Shown: positions 54,896 through 63,001, numbered from the stretch's first letter. The stretch: DNA of 64,000 nucleotides from JARRKC01 sp037388505 (GCA_037388505.1 JARRKC010000002.1:92491-156490), one strand, 5' to 3'. Numbers and translations are program-made. The notes: generated by a model not told the origin, from the sequence alone.

Positions 54896-55514
54896 GATCG
54901 TCCCTCGATTCGTCGTCTCGATCGCCATAGGGCGTGGGCAGGCGACAGTCTCTCGAGTAGGGAGGATCCTCATGCGGAGGGAGCTTGTCCTCCGGCCAAT
55001 CGTCCATCCAGAATGCCCGATCCACCTCATCCGCGTAGTACTTGAGATAGAGTTCGATATCCTCATTGCTGTAGCCCCCGAGGATGTCGAAGTGGATCGC
55101 ACCGTTGGGACCGATCGCCTGAGTCGAGCACTCTCTCATTTCCGAGCTGCAAAGAACTTCGTAGAGTTCGCGATCCGACAAATGGTCGGTCTGCTCGAGG
55201 AAGATCCGTCGTGCCGCCAGTTCATGGATTTTCTGCCACAGCAGGTCATGGACTTCCTTGTCCGAGAGATCGTCGAGGCCGGGAAATTCGAGAGGCGGGA
55301 GCTTGACGACCGGTACGAGGCCCATGTCCTCCTCCTCGTACTGGACGACGTCTCGGAGAAACTTCTCGATGATTTCCGGTGGTGCGTTTTCGTTCTGGTA
55401 GTGCAGCGCCTCACCCCCGCTCAATTCATCGAGTCGCTTTCTGAGACGTGAGATTCGTTCCTCTCTGGGCAGGGTATCAAGCTCGCTCCAGTCGAAAGGC
55501 TGTTTCACATCCAT
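54849..55514 (-). CDS. Acidic protein of unknown function
   Basis: A 221-residue strongly acidic protein rich in Asp, Glu, Pro and Leu, without signal peptide or membrane segment. It has LSDKEVHDLLWQKIHELA and LSDRELYEVL, two similar helical units, and one Cys (SSEMRECST). I do not recognise a domain. AAGGAGGGAAAAG lies before the ATG. It is the third gene in a leftward unit behind the DtxR-like regulator and the C_GCAxxG protein. The 3' end overlaps the ABC ATPase gene. Confidence 0.72.
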   Translation of the reverse strand: MDVKQPFDWSELDTLPREERISRLRKRLDELSGGEALHYQNENAPPEIIEKFLRDVVQYEEEDMGLVPVVKLPPLEFPGLDDLSDKEVHDLLWQKIHELAARRIFLEQTDHLSDRELYEVLCSSEMRECSTQAIGPNGAIHFDILGGYSNEDIELYLKYYADEVDRAFWMDDWPEDKLPPHEDPPYSRDCRLPTPYGDRDDESRDDPTLGDVERRCPEVGT

Positions 55515-55637
55515 GTCTTTTCCCTCCTTGGGATTCGCCTCATGGCCCGGCGCGGGCCGGATCGATCCCTACCCCTATATAACGATCGAGCTGGAGAATC
55601 TGCGAAACGGGTGCAGAGCGTGTCTGGGGAGGACGGG

Positions 55638-56267
55638 CTATGCCAGGGAGTCGATGATCTCGATGGCGTCCTGGATGTAGTGGGGACACCGTGTGGTGAA
55701 CAGATTCGCCTCCAGTGCCTGCTTCCGACCTTCCGGTGTGCAGACATCGGTTCCCAGCAGCTCGATGCAGTTGATGGAGTGATGTCGCTGTCGAAACTCG
55801 GCGACGAGCCGCCGAATCCGGCCGAACAGCTCCTCCTCGCGGCCGGTGTCGCCGAAGGAGGGTTCCAGGCGGGCATGCTTCAATCCCAGAATGACGTATC
55901 CGGCTCCAATGACACCACACTCTCCCCCCACGGTCGACCCCCCCGCAAGTCCTGCTGCGATCCGCAGCGCGAGCTCTTCATCGATTCCCAGGTCATCAGC
56001 GTAAGCAGCCAGGACGGACTGGGAGCAATGAAAGCCGCTCTTGAAGTGCATCAAGGCGAGCGCTACCCGGTCCTCCGTGTTGAGCGTCAGCCGTGGTGAG
56101 ACCGCCTTCACACCGCAGACCAGTGCTCCTGCAGCGGCAGCCTCAGGGCCCAGGGTTTTCAGCAGTTCCCTTCGCCCAATTTCAGTCCCCGGGTCGTTCC
56201 GGCTGCCTGCTCCGGCAGCCGCAGTCCCCTCTGCTCGCTCGGACGAACTGTGCTGTTCACTTGCCAT
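55638..56267 (-). CDS. Tat-exported C_GCAxxG_C_C family redox protein
   Basis: A 209-residue protein of the C_GCAxxG_C_C family, small redox or metal proteins found mostly in anaerobes. The N-terminus has a twin-arginine-like signal, IGRRELLKTLGPEAAAAGAL, so it is probably folded with cofactor before export. The family cysteines are in HCSQSVLAAY, GGECGVIGAGY, INCIELLG, DVC and TTRCPHY. The family's exact reaction is unknown. It lies between the DtxR-like gene and the acidic-protein gene. Confidence 0.84.
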   Translation of the reverse strand: MASEQHSSSERAEGTAAAGAGSRNDPGTEIGRRELLKTLGPEAAAAGALVCGVKAVSPRLTLNTEDRVALALMHFKSGFHCSQSVLAAYADDLGIDEELALRIAAGLAGGSTVGGECGVIGAGYVILGLKHARLEPSFGDTGREEELFGRIRRLVAEFRQRHHSINCIELLGTDVCTPEGRKQALEANLFTTRCPHYIQDAIEIIDSLA

Positions 56268-56414
56268 TTCAACCTCGAGTCCGGCCGATTTGTCGTAAAC
56301 ATGGACCGAGTCGAAGATCCCGTCCTTATTCTCTCACCGCGGTCCATCACCGAACGGTGGATCGTCGAGGCCAGGATTTCGGTCAACGCCTTTCGCTCCA
56401 TTCCGAAGCCAATG

Positions 56415-56963
56415 CTACCCGTTGGACTGTGGTGCAGCATCGGACTCAAAGCGGCATCCATTCGGGCAGGACTCGCAGCCATCACCGGTGGAGCGGTTCT
56501 CGCTGAAGCGTCGAAACTCCCTCATGAACTGTTCGGTGACAGGGTGTCCCGAGTCGATGAAACGCAGCAGTGTGCAAATCTGGTGCGCTGATTCCCGACT
56601 GATCAGGTGTCCGATCCGGCGGCTATCCTGTTCGGCCGTCTCGGAGGGAACTCCGAGGAGCTTTCCGAACAGGTGAAGCAGCCGCTGGTTCTTCGCGCTG
56701 GTCGTCTCGGCCAGCAGAGCTCCCGCCGGTGTCAGGAGCAGGAAGCCGTTTGGATCCCTTGTGACCAGCGTCTTTCGCTGGAGAGACTTCAAGGTAATCG
56801 AGACGCTGCCGCGCGTCAGACCGAGATACTTCGCGAGATCCGTGACCCGAGCGTAACCAAGCCTGCGTCGCAGTTCCGCAATCGCGACGATATAGTGGCT
56901 GGCCGCATTCTTCGAGTGCGATCTGCGAGCCTTCGAGGAGGCCGGGGAGGACTTGGATTTCAT
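56415..56963 (-). CDS. DtxR/MntR-family metal-dependent transcriptional regulator
   Basis: A 182-residue regulator. The winged helix is HYIVAIAELRRRL followed by RVTDLAKYLGLTRGSVSITL and KSLQRKTLV. The dimer domain has LFGKLLGVPSETAEQDSRRI and GHLISRESAHQI, matching the metal-binding EED-IEH-I blocks of DtxR. The C-terminus has an additional cysteine cluster, GCESCPNGC, that could hold an Fe-S cluster or zinc. The ATG at 56963 is preferred over a TTG at 56987 with no ribosome binding site. Confidence 0.83.
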   Translation of the reverse strand: MKSKSSPASSKARRSHSKNAASHYIVAIAELRRRLGYARVTDLAKYLGLTRGSVSITLKSLQRKTLVTRDPNGFLLLTPAGALLAETTSAKNQRLLHLFGKLLGVPSETAEQDSRRIGHLISRESAHQICTLLRFIDSGHPVTEQFMREFRRFSENRSTGDGCESCPNGCRFESDAAPQSNG

Positions 56964-56972
56964 TCCGATGAT

Positions 56973-56982
56973 TGATATATCA
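56973..56982. promoter_or_regulatory. Candidate operator, perfect palindrome TGATATATCA
   Basis: A 10-bp perfect palindrome 10 bp upstream of the DtxR-like start codon, inside an AT-rich patch that is the only one for several hundred bases. It may be an autoregulatory site or part of a -10 region for the leftward genes. Confidence 0.35.
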
Positions 56983-57086
56983 TACAAACGTTTTAAGCTT
57001 CAATGCTCGGGCTGCTGTCGAACCGCCGGTCCGTGACGAGGATTGGCGTCAACCCGGCCCGAAGGATCGTTGCGCTGGGGAACGGG

Positions 57087-58484
57087 ATGGTCAAACGAGG
57101 GAAGAAGAAACGGACGTTGTCGTCGCCGACGCCGACCGATGCGATTCTGGAAAGCATCTCCGACGGCGTCTTTACCGTGGACCGCGACTGGAGGATCACC
57201 TCGTTTAATCGGGCCGCTGAGCACATCACGGGGATTCCTCGCCGGGAGGCTGTCGGGCAGGTTTGTTCCGATGTCTTTCGCTGCAGCATGTGTGAAGCAG
57301 AGTGCGCGCTCGGGGAGACCCTGGAGACTGAACGGCCGATCATCGGAAAGTCAGGCTACATCATCAACTCTGAGGGCCAGCGAATCCCGATCAGCGTTTC
57401 GACCGCCGTCTTGAAGGACGCGGACGGGCACATCGTCGGAGGCGCGGAAACGTTCCGCGATCTCAGCGAAATCGAGGCGCTTCGACGGGAGCTCGAAGGA
57501 CGGTTCCGGCTTGGCGATCTGGTCAGTCGGAGCCCGCTCATGCAGAGAATCCTGGAAGTTCTTCCGGCGGTGGCCGCCAGTCCCAGCACAGTCCTGATCG
57601 TCGGCGAGACGGGCACCGGCAAGGAAGTCGTCGCCAAGACGGTCCATTCGTTGAGTCCGCGCCAGAATGGCCCGTTCATCGCCGTCAATTGCGCGGCCTT
57701 GCCGGACACGCTTCTGGAATCGGAGCTCTTCGGCTACGAACGAGGGGCCTTCACCGGGGCAACCAAGTCCAAGCCGGGGCGGTTTGCGCTTGCCAAGGGA
57801 GGCACTCTCTTCCTCGACGAGATTGGAGAGTTGAGCCCCACGCTGCAGGTTCGCTTGTTGCGGGTGCTCCAGGAACGGACTTACGAGCCCCTGGGGTCGG
57901 TGCAGTCGGAAAAGACCGACGCCCGAATCATCGTTGCGACCAACCGCGATCTCGCCGAAAGGACCCGCCAGGGAGCCTTTCGCGAGGACCTCTATTATCG
58001 GGTCAACGTGGTGCGCGTCGAACTTCCACCGCTGCGGAAGCGCAAGGAGGACATTCCCATCCTCGTGAACCAATTCATCGCACGGTTCAACCGCCTCCAA
58101 CAGAAGTCGGTCTCGGGGATCTCCGTCGAAGCCCTCTCCCTGCTCATGGCCCACGACTGGCCGGGAAACGTTCGTGAGCTCGAAAACGCCATCGAACGCT
58201 GCTTTGTCCTGTGCGAGGAAGGGCTCATCGGCATCCGCCACTTTCCCGAAGAGCTGGCGGCCCAGCGGTCCCTGTGGGGAGATCAGTCGGACATCAGAGC
58301 GGCACGGGATCTGCTCGAAGCGCAGGTGATCCGAAGCGCCCTCGAGCGCAATGCCTATTCCCGCACGGCCGCAGCCGCAGAGCTGGGAATCCACAAGAGC
58401 ACTCTCTTCCGCAAGCTCCGCAGGTTGGGGATCTCTCTCCCAGGGCGGGACGAAGGTCCCCGCCGGTCCTCCCTGAGGGAGTAA
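57087..58484 (+). CDS. PAS-domain sigma-54-dependent activator
   Basis: A 465-residue NtrC-type activator. The N-terminal PAS domain (ILESISDGVFTVDRDWRIT) has a cysteine insert, CSDVFRCSMCEAECAL, that could bind an Fe-S cluster or sense redox. The AAA+ domain has Walker A GETGTGKE, the sigma-54 contact loop GAFTGA and Walker B GGTLFLDEIGEL. The Fis-type helix-turn-helix ends the chain (TAAAAELGIHKSTLFRKLRR). The ATG at 57087 follows GGGGAAC; the frame is open 28 codons further upstream. It very likely drives the -24/-12 promoter at 58707. Confidence 0.93.
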   Translation: MVKRGKKKRTLSSPTPTDAILESISDGVFTVDRDWRITSFNRAAEHITGIPRREAVGQVCSDVFRCSMCEAECALGETLETERPIIGKSGYIINSEGQRIPISVSTAVLKDADGHIVGGAETFRDLSEIEALRRELEGRFRLGDLVSRSPLMQRILEVLPAVAASPSTVLIVGETGTGKEVVAKTVHSLSPRQNGPFIAVNCAALPDTLLESELFGYERGAFTGATKSKPGRFALAKGGTLFLDEIGELSPTLQVRLLRVLQERTYEPLGSVQSEKTDARIIVATNRDLAERTRQGAFREDLYYRVNVVRVELPPLRKRKEDIPILVNQFIARFNRLQQKSVSGISVEALSLLMAHDWPGNVRELENAIERCFVLCEEGLIGIRHFPEELAAQRSLWGDQSDIRAARDLLEAQVIRSALERNAYSRTAAAAELGIHKSTLFRKLRRLGISLPGRDEGPRRSSLRE

Positions 58485-58570
58485 ACCTTCTCGCGATGGC
58501 GATTCGCAGCAACCGGCCAGGACCGCGGTGCGCCGCAAGTCATCATGCGCCTTCGGAATGCAGCTCCTTG

Positions 58571-58618
58571 ATTGCATAACTGCGACGTTCATAAGCCGTG
58601 GAGTCGCACACTTGCGAC
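58571..58618 (+). promoter_or_regulatory. Paired upstream activator sites
   Basis: GTCGCACACTTGCGAC (58603-58618) is a perfect palindrome with 6-bp arms. ATTGCATAACTGCGAC (58571-58586) matches it at 11 of 16 positions. The centres are 32 bp apart, about three helical turns, and 90-120 bp upstream of the -24/-12 promoter, as expected for a dimeric sigma-54 activator. Confidence 0.6.
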
Positions 58619-58706
58619 TGTGCGCCGCTTGTTGCTTTCGCCCAGATTGTCTTCATTCCAAACAAAACAGGGATCTTGGAGGGCCCCCGGGGTTTGGGCA
58701 CGGAAC

Positions 58707-58722
58707 TGGAACACGGATTGCG
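58707..58722 (+). promoter_or_regulatory. Sigma-54 (-24/-12) promoter
   Basis: TGGAACACGGATTGCG: the invariant GG (58708-58709) and GC (58720-58721) are 10 bp apart as needed, and TTGC is perfect. A start near 58733 leaves only about 6 bases before the ATG at 58739, which is odd. Confidence 0.6.
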
Positions 58723-58738
58723 CTTATAGCCCGTCGAA

Positions 58739-59374
58739 ATGGGTGGCCGTCAGGAACGTGTCAAAGCCGGGTTTTCAGCTTGGAATCAACGCATCGCACC
58801 GGTGTTTGACGTCGCCAGGTCCATGCTTCTCGTAGAGGCCGATGGACTGCGTCTCGTCTCTGAATCCCAGGTCGAGTTGGTCGAGGAGGCCCCTTTGCCG
58901 CGTAGTTTTCAGCTCGCGGAGATGGGGCTCGAAACGCTCGTCTGTGGGGCGATCTCACGACCCATGTTGACCTCCGTTGCCGCCTATGGAATTCGGGTGA
59001 TCCCTTTTGTCGCGGGCTCCTTGAAGGAGGTTGTACATGCTTGGCTGTCGGGGACCCTCGAAAGCGATGTCTACGCCATGCCGGGATTTTGTTTCCCGAA
59101 GAGCCGCCGAGGCTATGCCGGCGACATATTCGAAGGAGAGAAGGTCATGATGAGAGGTGGAAATCGAGGTGGAGGCGGCCCAGGAAGAGGGCAAGGATCC
59201 GGAGGAGGTGGGCGCCGCGGTTCAGGAGGTCGGCAAGCCGGCCCGGCGGCCGCCGGACCCGGTGGAGAGTGCATTTGTTCCGAATGTGGGCACGTGGAGC
59301 CGCATCAGAGAGGAGTCCCATGCTACCAGCGCACCTGCCCCAAATGTGGAAAGCCCATGACGCGGAAGGCGTAG
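58739..59374 (+). CDS. NifX/NafY-like cofactor protein fused to a Gly-rich zinc ribbon
   Basis: A 211-residue protein. Residues 8-115 are a dinitrogenase iron-molybdenum cofactor (NifX/NafY) domain: WNQRIAPVFDVARSMLLVE and a C-terminal alpha/beta half. Then comes a Gly/Arg-rich linker (about 138-172) and a zinc ribbon with ICSECGHVE and RTCPKCGKPM. An internal AAGGAG (59133-59138) is followed by ATG codons at 59147 and 59150, so a free zinc-ribbon protein of about 75 residues may also be made. The fusion probably arose by loss of the NifX stop codon. There is no ribosome binding site at the ATG at 58739. First gene under the sigma-54 promoter. Confidence 0.84.
   Translation: MGGRQERVKAGFSAWNQRIAPVFDVARSMLLVEADGLRLVSESQVELVEEAPLPRSFQLAEMGLETLVCGAISRPMLTSVAAYGIRVIPFVAGSLKEVVHAWLSGTLESDVYAMPGFCFPKSRRGYAGDIFEGEKVMMRGGNRGGGGPGRGQGSGGGGRRGSGGRQAGPAAAGPGGECICSECGHVEPHQRGVPCYQRTCPKCGKPMTRKA
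59133..59149 (+). promoter_or_regulatory. Internal ribosome binding site and start
   Basis: GAAGGAGAGAAGGTCATG matches the start region of the next gene, AAAGGAGACAAGGTCATG (59377-59394), at 16 of 18 bases. It lies in frame inside the NifX-zinc ribbon gene and marks a likely second start for the zinc-ribbon part. Confidence 0.6.
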
Positions 59375-59391
59375 AGAAAGGAGACAAGGTC

Positions 59392-59778
59392 ATGCCTGGA
59401 GGAGATAGAAGCGGGCCCGCTGGATTGGGTCCAATGACTGGACGAGGTGCTGGTTTCTGTGCCGGGTTTGGCATCGGAGGTTACGCCAGCCGAGCTTTTC
59501 GGCTTGGTTTTGGAAGAGGCTTCGGCGGAGGACGCGGCTTCCGCGGCGGAAGATTTGGTGGAGAGGGGTGGGGAAGACGCCATGGGTTCAATGCCTATGG
59601 CGCTCCTGATGCACGGGCCCTGAGACCATTCTCAGAGAATGCTCCCCGGCATGCACCTGTAGACCAGGAATCGAGGAAACAGATGCTCAAGAACCAACTC
59701 GAGACCCTCCAGCTGCAGGTGTCATCCATTCAGACGCAGCTTGCCGAAATCGAGTCTGATTTCCCGCCGGAAGGCTAG
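59392..59778 (+). CDS. DUF5320-type Gly/Arg-rich protein
   Basis: A 128-residue protein starting MPGGDRSGPAGLGPMTGRG, the signature of DUF5320 proteins that sit next to NifX-like genes in anaerobes. A Gly/Phe/Arg-rich middle (RGFGGGRGFRGGRFGG) is followed by a C-terminal coiled coil (LKNQLETLQLQVSSIQTQL). The single Cys (GFCAGF) and Arg-rich body suggest a small binding or scaffold protein. AAAGGAG is 8 bp from the ATG. Confidence 0.85.
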   Translation: MPGGDRSGPAGLGPMTGRGAGFCAGFGIGGYASRAFRLGFGRGFGGGRGFRGGRFGGEGWGRRHGFNAYGAPDARALRPFSENAPRHAPVDQESRKQMLKNQLETLQLQVSSIQTQLAEIESDFPPEG

Positions 59779-59797
59779 ATTGAAACTGACGGACCCA

Positions 59798-59822
59798 CCG
59801 GGCTTCCGTTCTTTCAGCCCGG
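59798..59822 (+). terminator. Weak hairpin between DUF5320 and NifX-like genes
   Basis: A 7-bp perfect stem CCGGGCT (59798-59804) with AGCCCGG (59816-59822), an 11-base loop and a short CTTTG tail. The T-run is poor, so it may only pause RNA polymerase or set a processing point inside the operon. Confidence 0.4.
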
Positions 59823-59865
59823 CTTTGTGATGACACTTTCAAAGACAGGTAGAGGGCACCAAGCT

Positions 59866-60231
59866 ATGAAGATTGCGTTCACGAGTTCCGGAAAATCGCT
59901 GTCAGCGCCCCTCGAGGGACGGTTCGGCCGGGCGCCGAAGATCATTGTTTTCGACACGGAGACCGAGTCGACCGAAGTCCTGGACAATCGCGCCGGCACG
60001 GAGGCGGCGCAGGGCGCGGGCACCCAGACTGCTGAGAAATTGGCCCGGTTGGGAGCCGAGCGCGTAGTCACCGGGCACTGCGGCCCGAAGGCCTTCAGAG
60101 TCCTTCAAGCGGCCGGCATCCAGGTTTTCACTTCCGAATCGACGACAGTGGCGGAAGCTTTGCACGCCTTGCAGTCGGGCCGATTGACGGCCCTGCAGGC
60201 TGCCGACGTCGAGGGGCCGTGGGGACAATGA
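59866..60231 (+). CDS. NifX/ORP-like dinitrogenase iron-molybdenum cofactor-type protein
   Basis: A 121-residue single-domain protein. MKIAFTSSGKSLSAPLEGRF at the N-terminus, VLDNRAGTEAAQGAGTQTAE and VVTGHCGPKAFRVLQAAG match the orange-protein (ORP) and NifX group, whose Desulfovibrio member binds a Mo-Cu sulfide cluster. The Cys in GHCGPKA is close to where metal ligands lie in the family. The ATG at 59866 is at the domain edge. The stop overlaps the next gene's ATG (ATGA). No nitrogenase genes are present, so nitrogen fixation is unlikely. Confidence 0.88.
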   Translation: MKIAFTSSGKSLSAPLEGRFGRAPKIIVFDTETESTEVLDNRAGTEAAQGAGTQTAEKLARLGAERVVTGHCGPKAFRVLQAAGIQVFTSESTTVAEALHALQSGRLTALQAADVEGPWGQ

Positions 60232-61160
60232 GTCTTCTCAAACCCAGCTTTGGAGGCCCTCCTCCCAGCAGCCGACCGGAGATGATACTGGGGGTTGCTT
60301 CCGGCAAGGGAGGCACCGGCAAAACGACCGTCGCGCTGAATCTCGCCAAAGTCGCGGGATCACCGATCCAACTTCTCGACTGCGACGTGGAGGCTCCCAA
60401 CGCCCACCTGTTCGTGAACCGACCCGTGACTCGGCAAGGCACCGTGACGATCCCGGTTCCGGAGATCGATCCCACCCGCTGCGACGGCTGCGGCAAATGC
60501 AGCCAGTTCTGCCAGTTCCATGCCATCGTGTCGCTCGGGACGACGCCCCTGGTCTTTCCCGAGCTCTGTCACGGATGCGGAGGTTGTGCAATGATCTGCT
60601 CTCGGCGGGCCATTCGGGAGCGTGCACGTCGAATCGGTGTCGTCGAGGAACGTCGGGACGGGAACCTCACGTTGGTGCAGGGACGCCTCGACGTAGGGGT
60701 CGCTCTGGCCACGCCCTTGATTCGAGGAGTGAAGGCGGTCCTCCAGCCTGACTCTCCAGCCATTCTCGACTCTCCGCCGGGAACCTCCTGCCCCGTTGTC
60801 ACAACACTGTTGGGAACGGACTTCGTGCTATTGGTGACCGAGCCGACTCGCTTCGGTCTCCACGATCTCACTCTTGCTGTGGCCATGGTGCGTGAACTCC
60901 AAATCCCGTTCGGAGTCGTGATCAACAGGCTGGGTGTGGGAGACGAGAGGGTGCATCGCTTCTGTCGCGAACAGGACATCCCGATTCTTCTGGAAATCCC
61001 CGATGACCGTCGAATCGCTGAGGCGTACGCGAGAGGGCAGATCATCGTGGATGCTCTTCCGGAGTATCGAAGACCCTTCGAAGCGCTGTGGGGTTTACTG
61101 TCGCACCGCTCTTGTGTCGGCCGAAAGGACAGCGACGCCGACCTTCGACTGCGGGCTTAG
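60228..61160 (+). CDS. MinD-type P-loop ATPase with inserted ferredoxin domain (first)
   Basis: A 310-residue Mrp/MinD-family ATPase. The deviant Walker A is ASGKGGTGKTT. After about residue 80 a two-cluster ferredoxin domain is inserted: CDGCGKCSQFC and CHGCGGCAMIC. The ATPase resumes with ILDSPPGTSCPVV and VVINRLGVGD. Such proteins are thought to load or transfer Fe-S or related clusters using ATP. It overlaps the NifX-like gene upstream by 4 bp. The fourth cysteine of each set is not followed by proline, unlike typical ferredoxins. Confidence 0.93.
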   Translation: MSLLKPSFGGPPPSSRPEMILGVASGKGGTGKTTVALNLAKVAGSPIQLLDCDVEAPNAHLFVNRPVTRQGTVTIPVPEIDPTRCDGCGKCSQFCQFHAIVSLGTTPLVFPELCHGCGGCAMICSRRAIRERARRIGVVEERRDGNLTLVQGRLDVGVALATPLIRGVKAVLQPDSPAILDSPPGTSCPVVTTLLGTDFVLLVTEPTRFGLHDLTLAVAMVRELQIPFGVVINRLGVGDERVHRFCREQDIPILLEIPDDRRIAEAYARGQIIVDALPEYRRPFEALWGLLSHRSCVGRKDSDADLRLRA

Positions 61161-61166
61161 GGGCGA

Positions 61167-62123
61167 ATGGAGATGATCGACGAAGTATTCCGGCATGTGT
61201 ATGGACCAGTCGCTTCTCGACGACTGGGGTCTTCGCTCGGGGTTGATCTGGTCCCGTTCAAGACCTGTACCTACGATTGCATCTACTGTCAACTTGGGAG
61301 AACCGACAACAGGACTCTCGAAAGAAAGCCCCACGTGGACATCGGGGAGGTGATCGAAGAGCTCGGAAGGACGCTCGAGGCCAGGAGAGTGCCGGACTAC
61401 ATCACTCTCTCCGGTTCGGGAGAGCCGACCCTTCACTCGGAGCTGGGAAGCTTGATTTCGGCAATTCGGAAGCTGACCACCGTTCCCGTGGCAATCCTGA
61501 CCAATGGCTCTCTGCTTTGGAGGGACGATGTCCGGAAGGATGTACGACTTGCGGATCTTGTTCTTCCTTCCCTCGATGCCGGCGACGAGACGACCTTTCA
61601 CCGCGTCAACCGTCCTCACGAAGGTATCGCGTTCGACCGGATGGTGCGCGGACTGGCGCAGTTTACCCGGGAGTTTGCCGGCCCGGTTTGGCTGGAGGTG
61701 TTCCTGCTCGACGGGATCACCGCAAATCTCGACCAAGTTGCTCGAATCGCAGGGCTGGCCCAGCAAATAGGCCCGGAACGAGTCCAGTTGAACACCGTCG
61801 CACGGCCGGCCTGCGAGCCCATTGCCCGGCGTGTCGATCGCGTGCGACTCGAAGTCCTGGCCGCGGCGTTCCAGGGTCACGTGGAGTTGATCAGTGATGA
61901 AGGAGCTCCAAGCCAAGCCCTTCACGCCGGCGCCTCGGCTCGGATCTCCGAAATCCTCGATCTGTTGCGCCGGCGACCCTGTACGGTCCAGGACATTTGC
62001 GCCGGTCTGAGCTTGAGGCCGCTCGAAACCACCAAGCAACTGGAACTGCTGATCGAGCGCGGAGATTTGGAGGTGATCCGCAGCAATGGATCGGTCTTCT
62101 TCGAAGCGAGGCGTGAGCGGTGA
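61167..62123 (+). CDS. Radical SAM protein with C-terminal winged helix
   Basis: A 318-residue radical SAM enzyme. The 4Fe-4S cysteines are Cys34, Cys38 and Cys41 (CTYDCIYC), and SGSGEPTLHSELG is the SAM-binding GGE-equivalent. The COG0731-like start VYGPVASRRLGSSLGVD is typical. The C-terminal 70 residues look like a helix-turn-helix (PCTVQDICAGLSLRPLETTK). Homologues sit near MinD/NifX genes, but the reaction is unknown; a modification needed for cofactor formation is possible. It is 6 bp from the upstream gene and overlaps the next by 4 bp. Confidence 0.9.
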   Translation: MEMIDEVFRHVYGPVASRRLGSSLGVDLVPFKTCTYDCIYCQLGRTDNRTLERKPHVDIGEVIEELGRTLEARRVPDYITLSGSGEPTLHSELGSLISAIRKLTTVPVAILTNGSLLWRDDVRKDVRLADLVLPSLDAGDETTFHRVNRPHEGIAFDRMVRGLAQFTREFAGPVWLEVFLLDGITANLDQVARIAGLAQQIGPERVQLNTVARPACEPIARRVDRVRLEVLAAAFQGHVELISDEGAPSQALHAGASARISEILDLLRRRPCTVQDICAGLSLRPLETTKQLELLIERGDLEVIRSNGSVFFEARRER

Positions 62124-62995
62124 TTGAGGAACTGGTGATTCTCAGCGGGAAAGGTGGAACCGGGAAGACGAGTCTGGCCGCTTCCTTTGCCGTGCTCTCC
62201 GGACAATCCGTGATGGCGGACTGCGACGTTGACGCGGCGGATCTTCACCTCGTGCTCAATCCATCGATCCGGGTATGGCACCCGTTCAGTGGAGCACGAG
62301 AAGCCGTGATTCGTCAGGAAGACTGCACCTGCTGTGGAACCTGTTATGACTTGTGCCGCTTCGGTGCAATCAAGGTGGAACCAGGCACCGCGGGAGAACC
62401 GAGATTCACCATCGATCCATTTGCCTGCGAAGGCTGTGGAGTATGTGTCCGAGGTTGCCCGGTTGCCGCAGTAGATCTTCTACCGAAAGAGTCGGGAGAC
62501 TGGATGGTGTCGGACACCTCGGCCGGTCCGCTGGTTCATGCTCGGCTGGGGGTTGCAGCGGAAAACTCCGGTAAGCTTGTTTCGATCGTCCGCCAAGAGG
62601 CTCGTCGACTGGCCAATGAGCAGGGACGTCGCCTCGTGATCGTCGACGGCCCACCCGGCATCGGCTGCCCGGCGATCGCTTCCGTTACCGGGGCGTCGAA
62701 GGCGGTGGTCGTCACCGAACCCACGCTCTCGGGAGAGCACGATATGGAGCGCGTTCTCGCACTTCTCCGTCACTTCTCCATCCCTTCATGGGTCTGTGTC
62801 AACAAGTGGGATCTCAACCCGGAGATGACTCAGCGGATCGAAGATCGGGCTCGTGCGGCCAAGGCGACGATCGCAGGCCGGATCCGTTATGATCGTGCCG
62901 TTACCGACAGTCAGATGCGGCAACGCGCAGTCGTGGAAGATCGTTCTCAAGCTGCCCGTGACATCGAATCGGTCTGGGCCCGGATCAGCAATTGA
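62120..62995 (+). CDS. MinD-type P-loop ATPase with inserted ferredoxin domain (second)
   Basis: A 291-residue paralogue of the ATPase at 60228. It has Walker A LSGKGGTGKTS, DCDVDAADLHL, a ferredoxin insert with CTCCGTCYDLC and CEGCGVCVRGCP, then IVDGPPGIGCPAI and VVVTEPTLSGEHDMERV. The second cluster is of the classic CxxCxxCxxxCP type. It starts with GTG overlapping the radical SAM stop. The pair matches the two MinD-like ATPases of ORP loci, probably acting as a heterodimer. Confidence 0.93.
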   Translation: MIEELVILSGKGGTGKTSLAASFAVLSGQSVMADCDVDAADLHLVLNPSIRVWHPFSGAREAVIRQEDCTCCGTCYDLCRFGAIKVEPGTAGEPRFTIDPFACEGCGVCVRGCPVAAVDLLPKESGDWMVSDTSAGPLVHARLGVAAENSGKLVSIVRQEARRLANEQGRRLVIVDGPPGIGCPAIASVTGASKAVVVTEPTLSGEHDMERVLALLRHFSIPSWVCVNKWDLNPEMTQRIEDRARAAKATIAGRIRYDRAVTDSQMRQRAVVEDRSQAARDIESVWARISN

Positions 62996-63001
62996 GGTGT
63001 G

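Noticed and set aside
57351..58592. A 413-codon minus-strand frame opposite the first sigma-54 activator
   Set aside because: Complement of an AAA+ gene with all motifs; no domain and no start signal.
58739..63000. Nitrogen fixation cluster
   Set aside because: NifX-like domains alone do not indicate nitrogenase; no nifHDK, nifE/N or full NifB is present.
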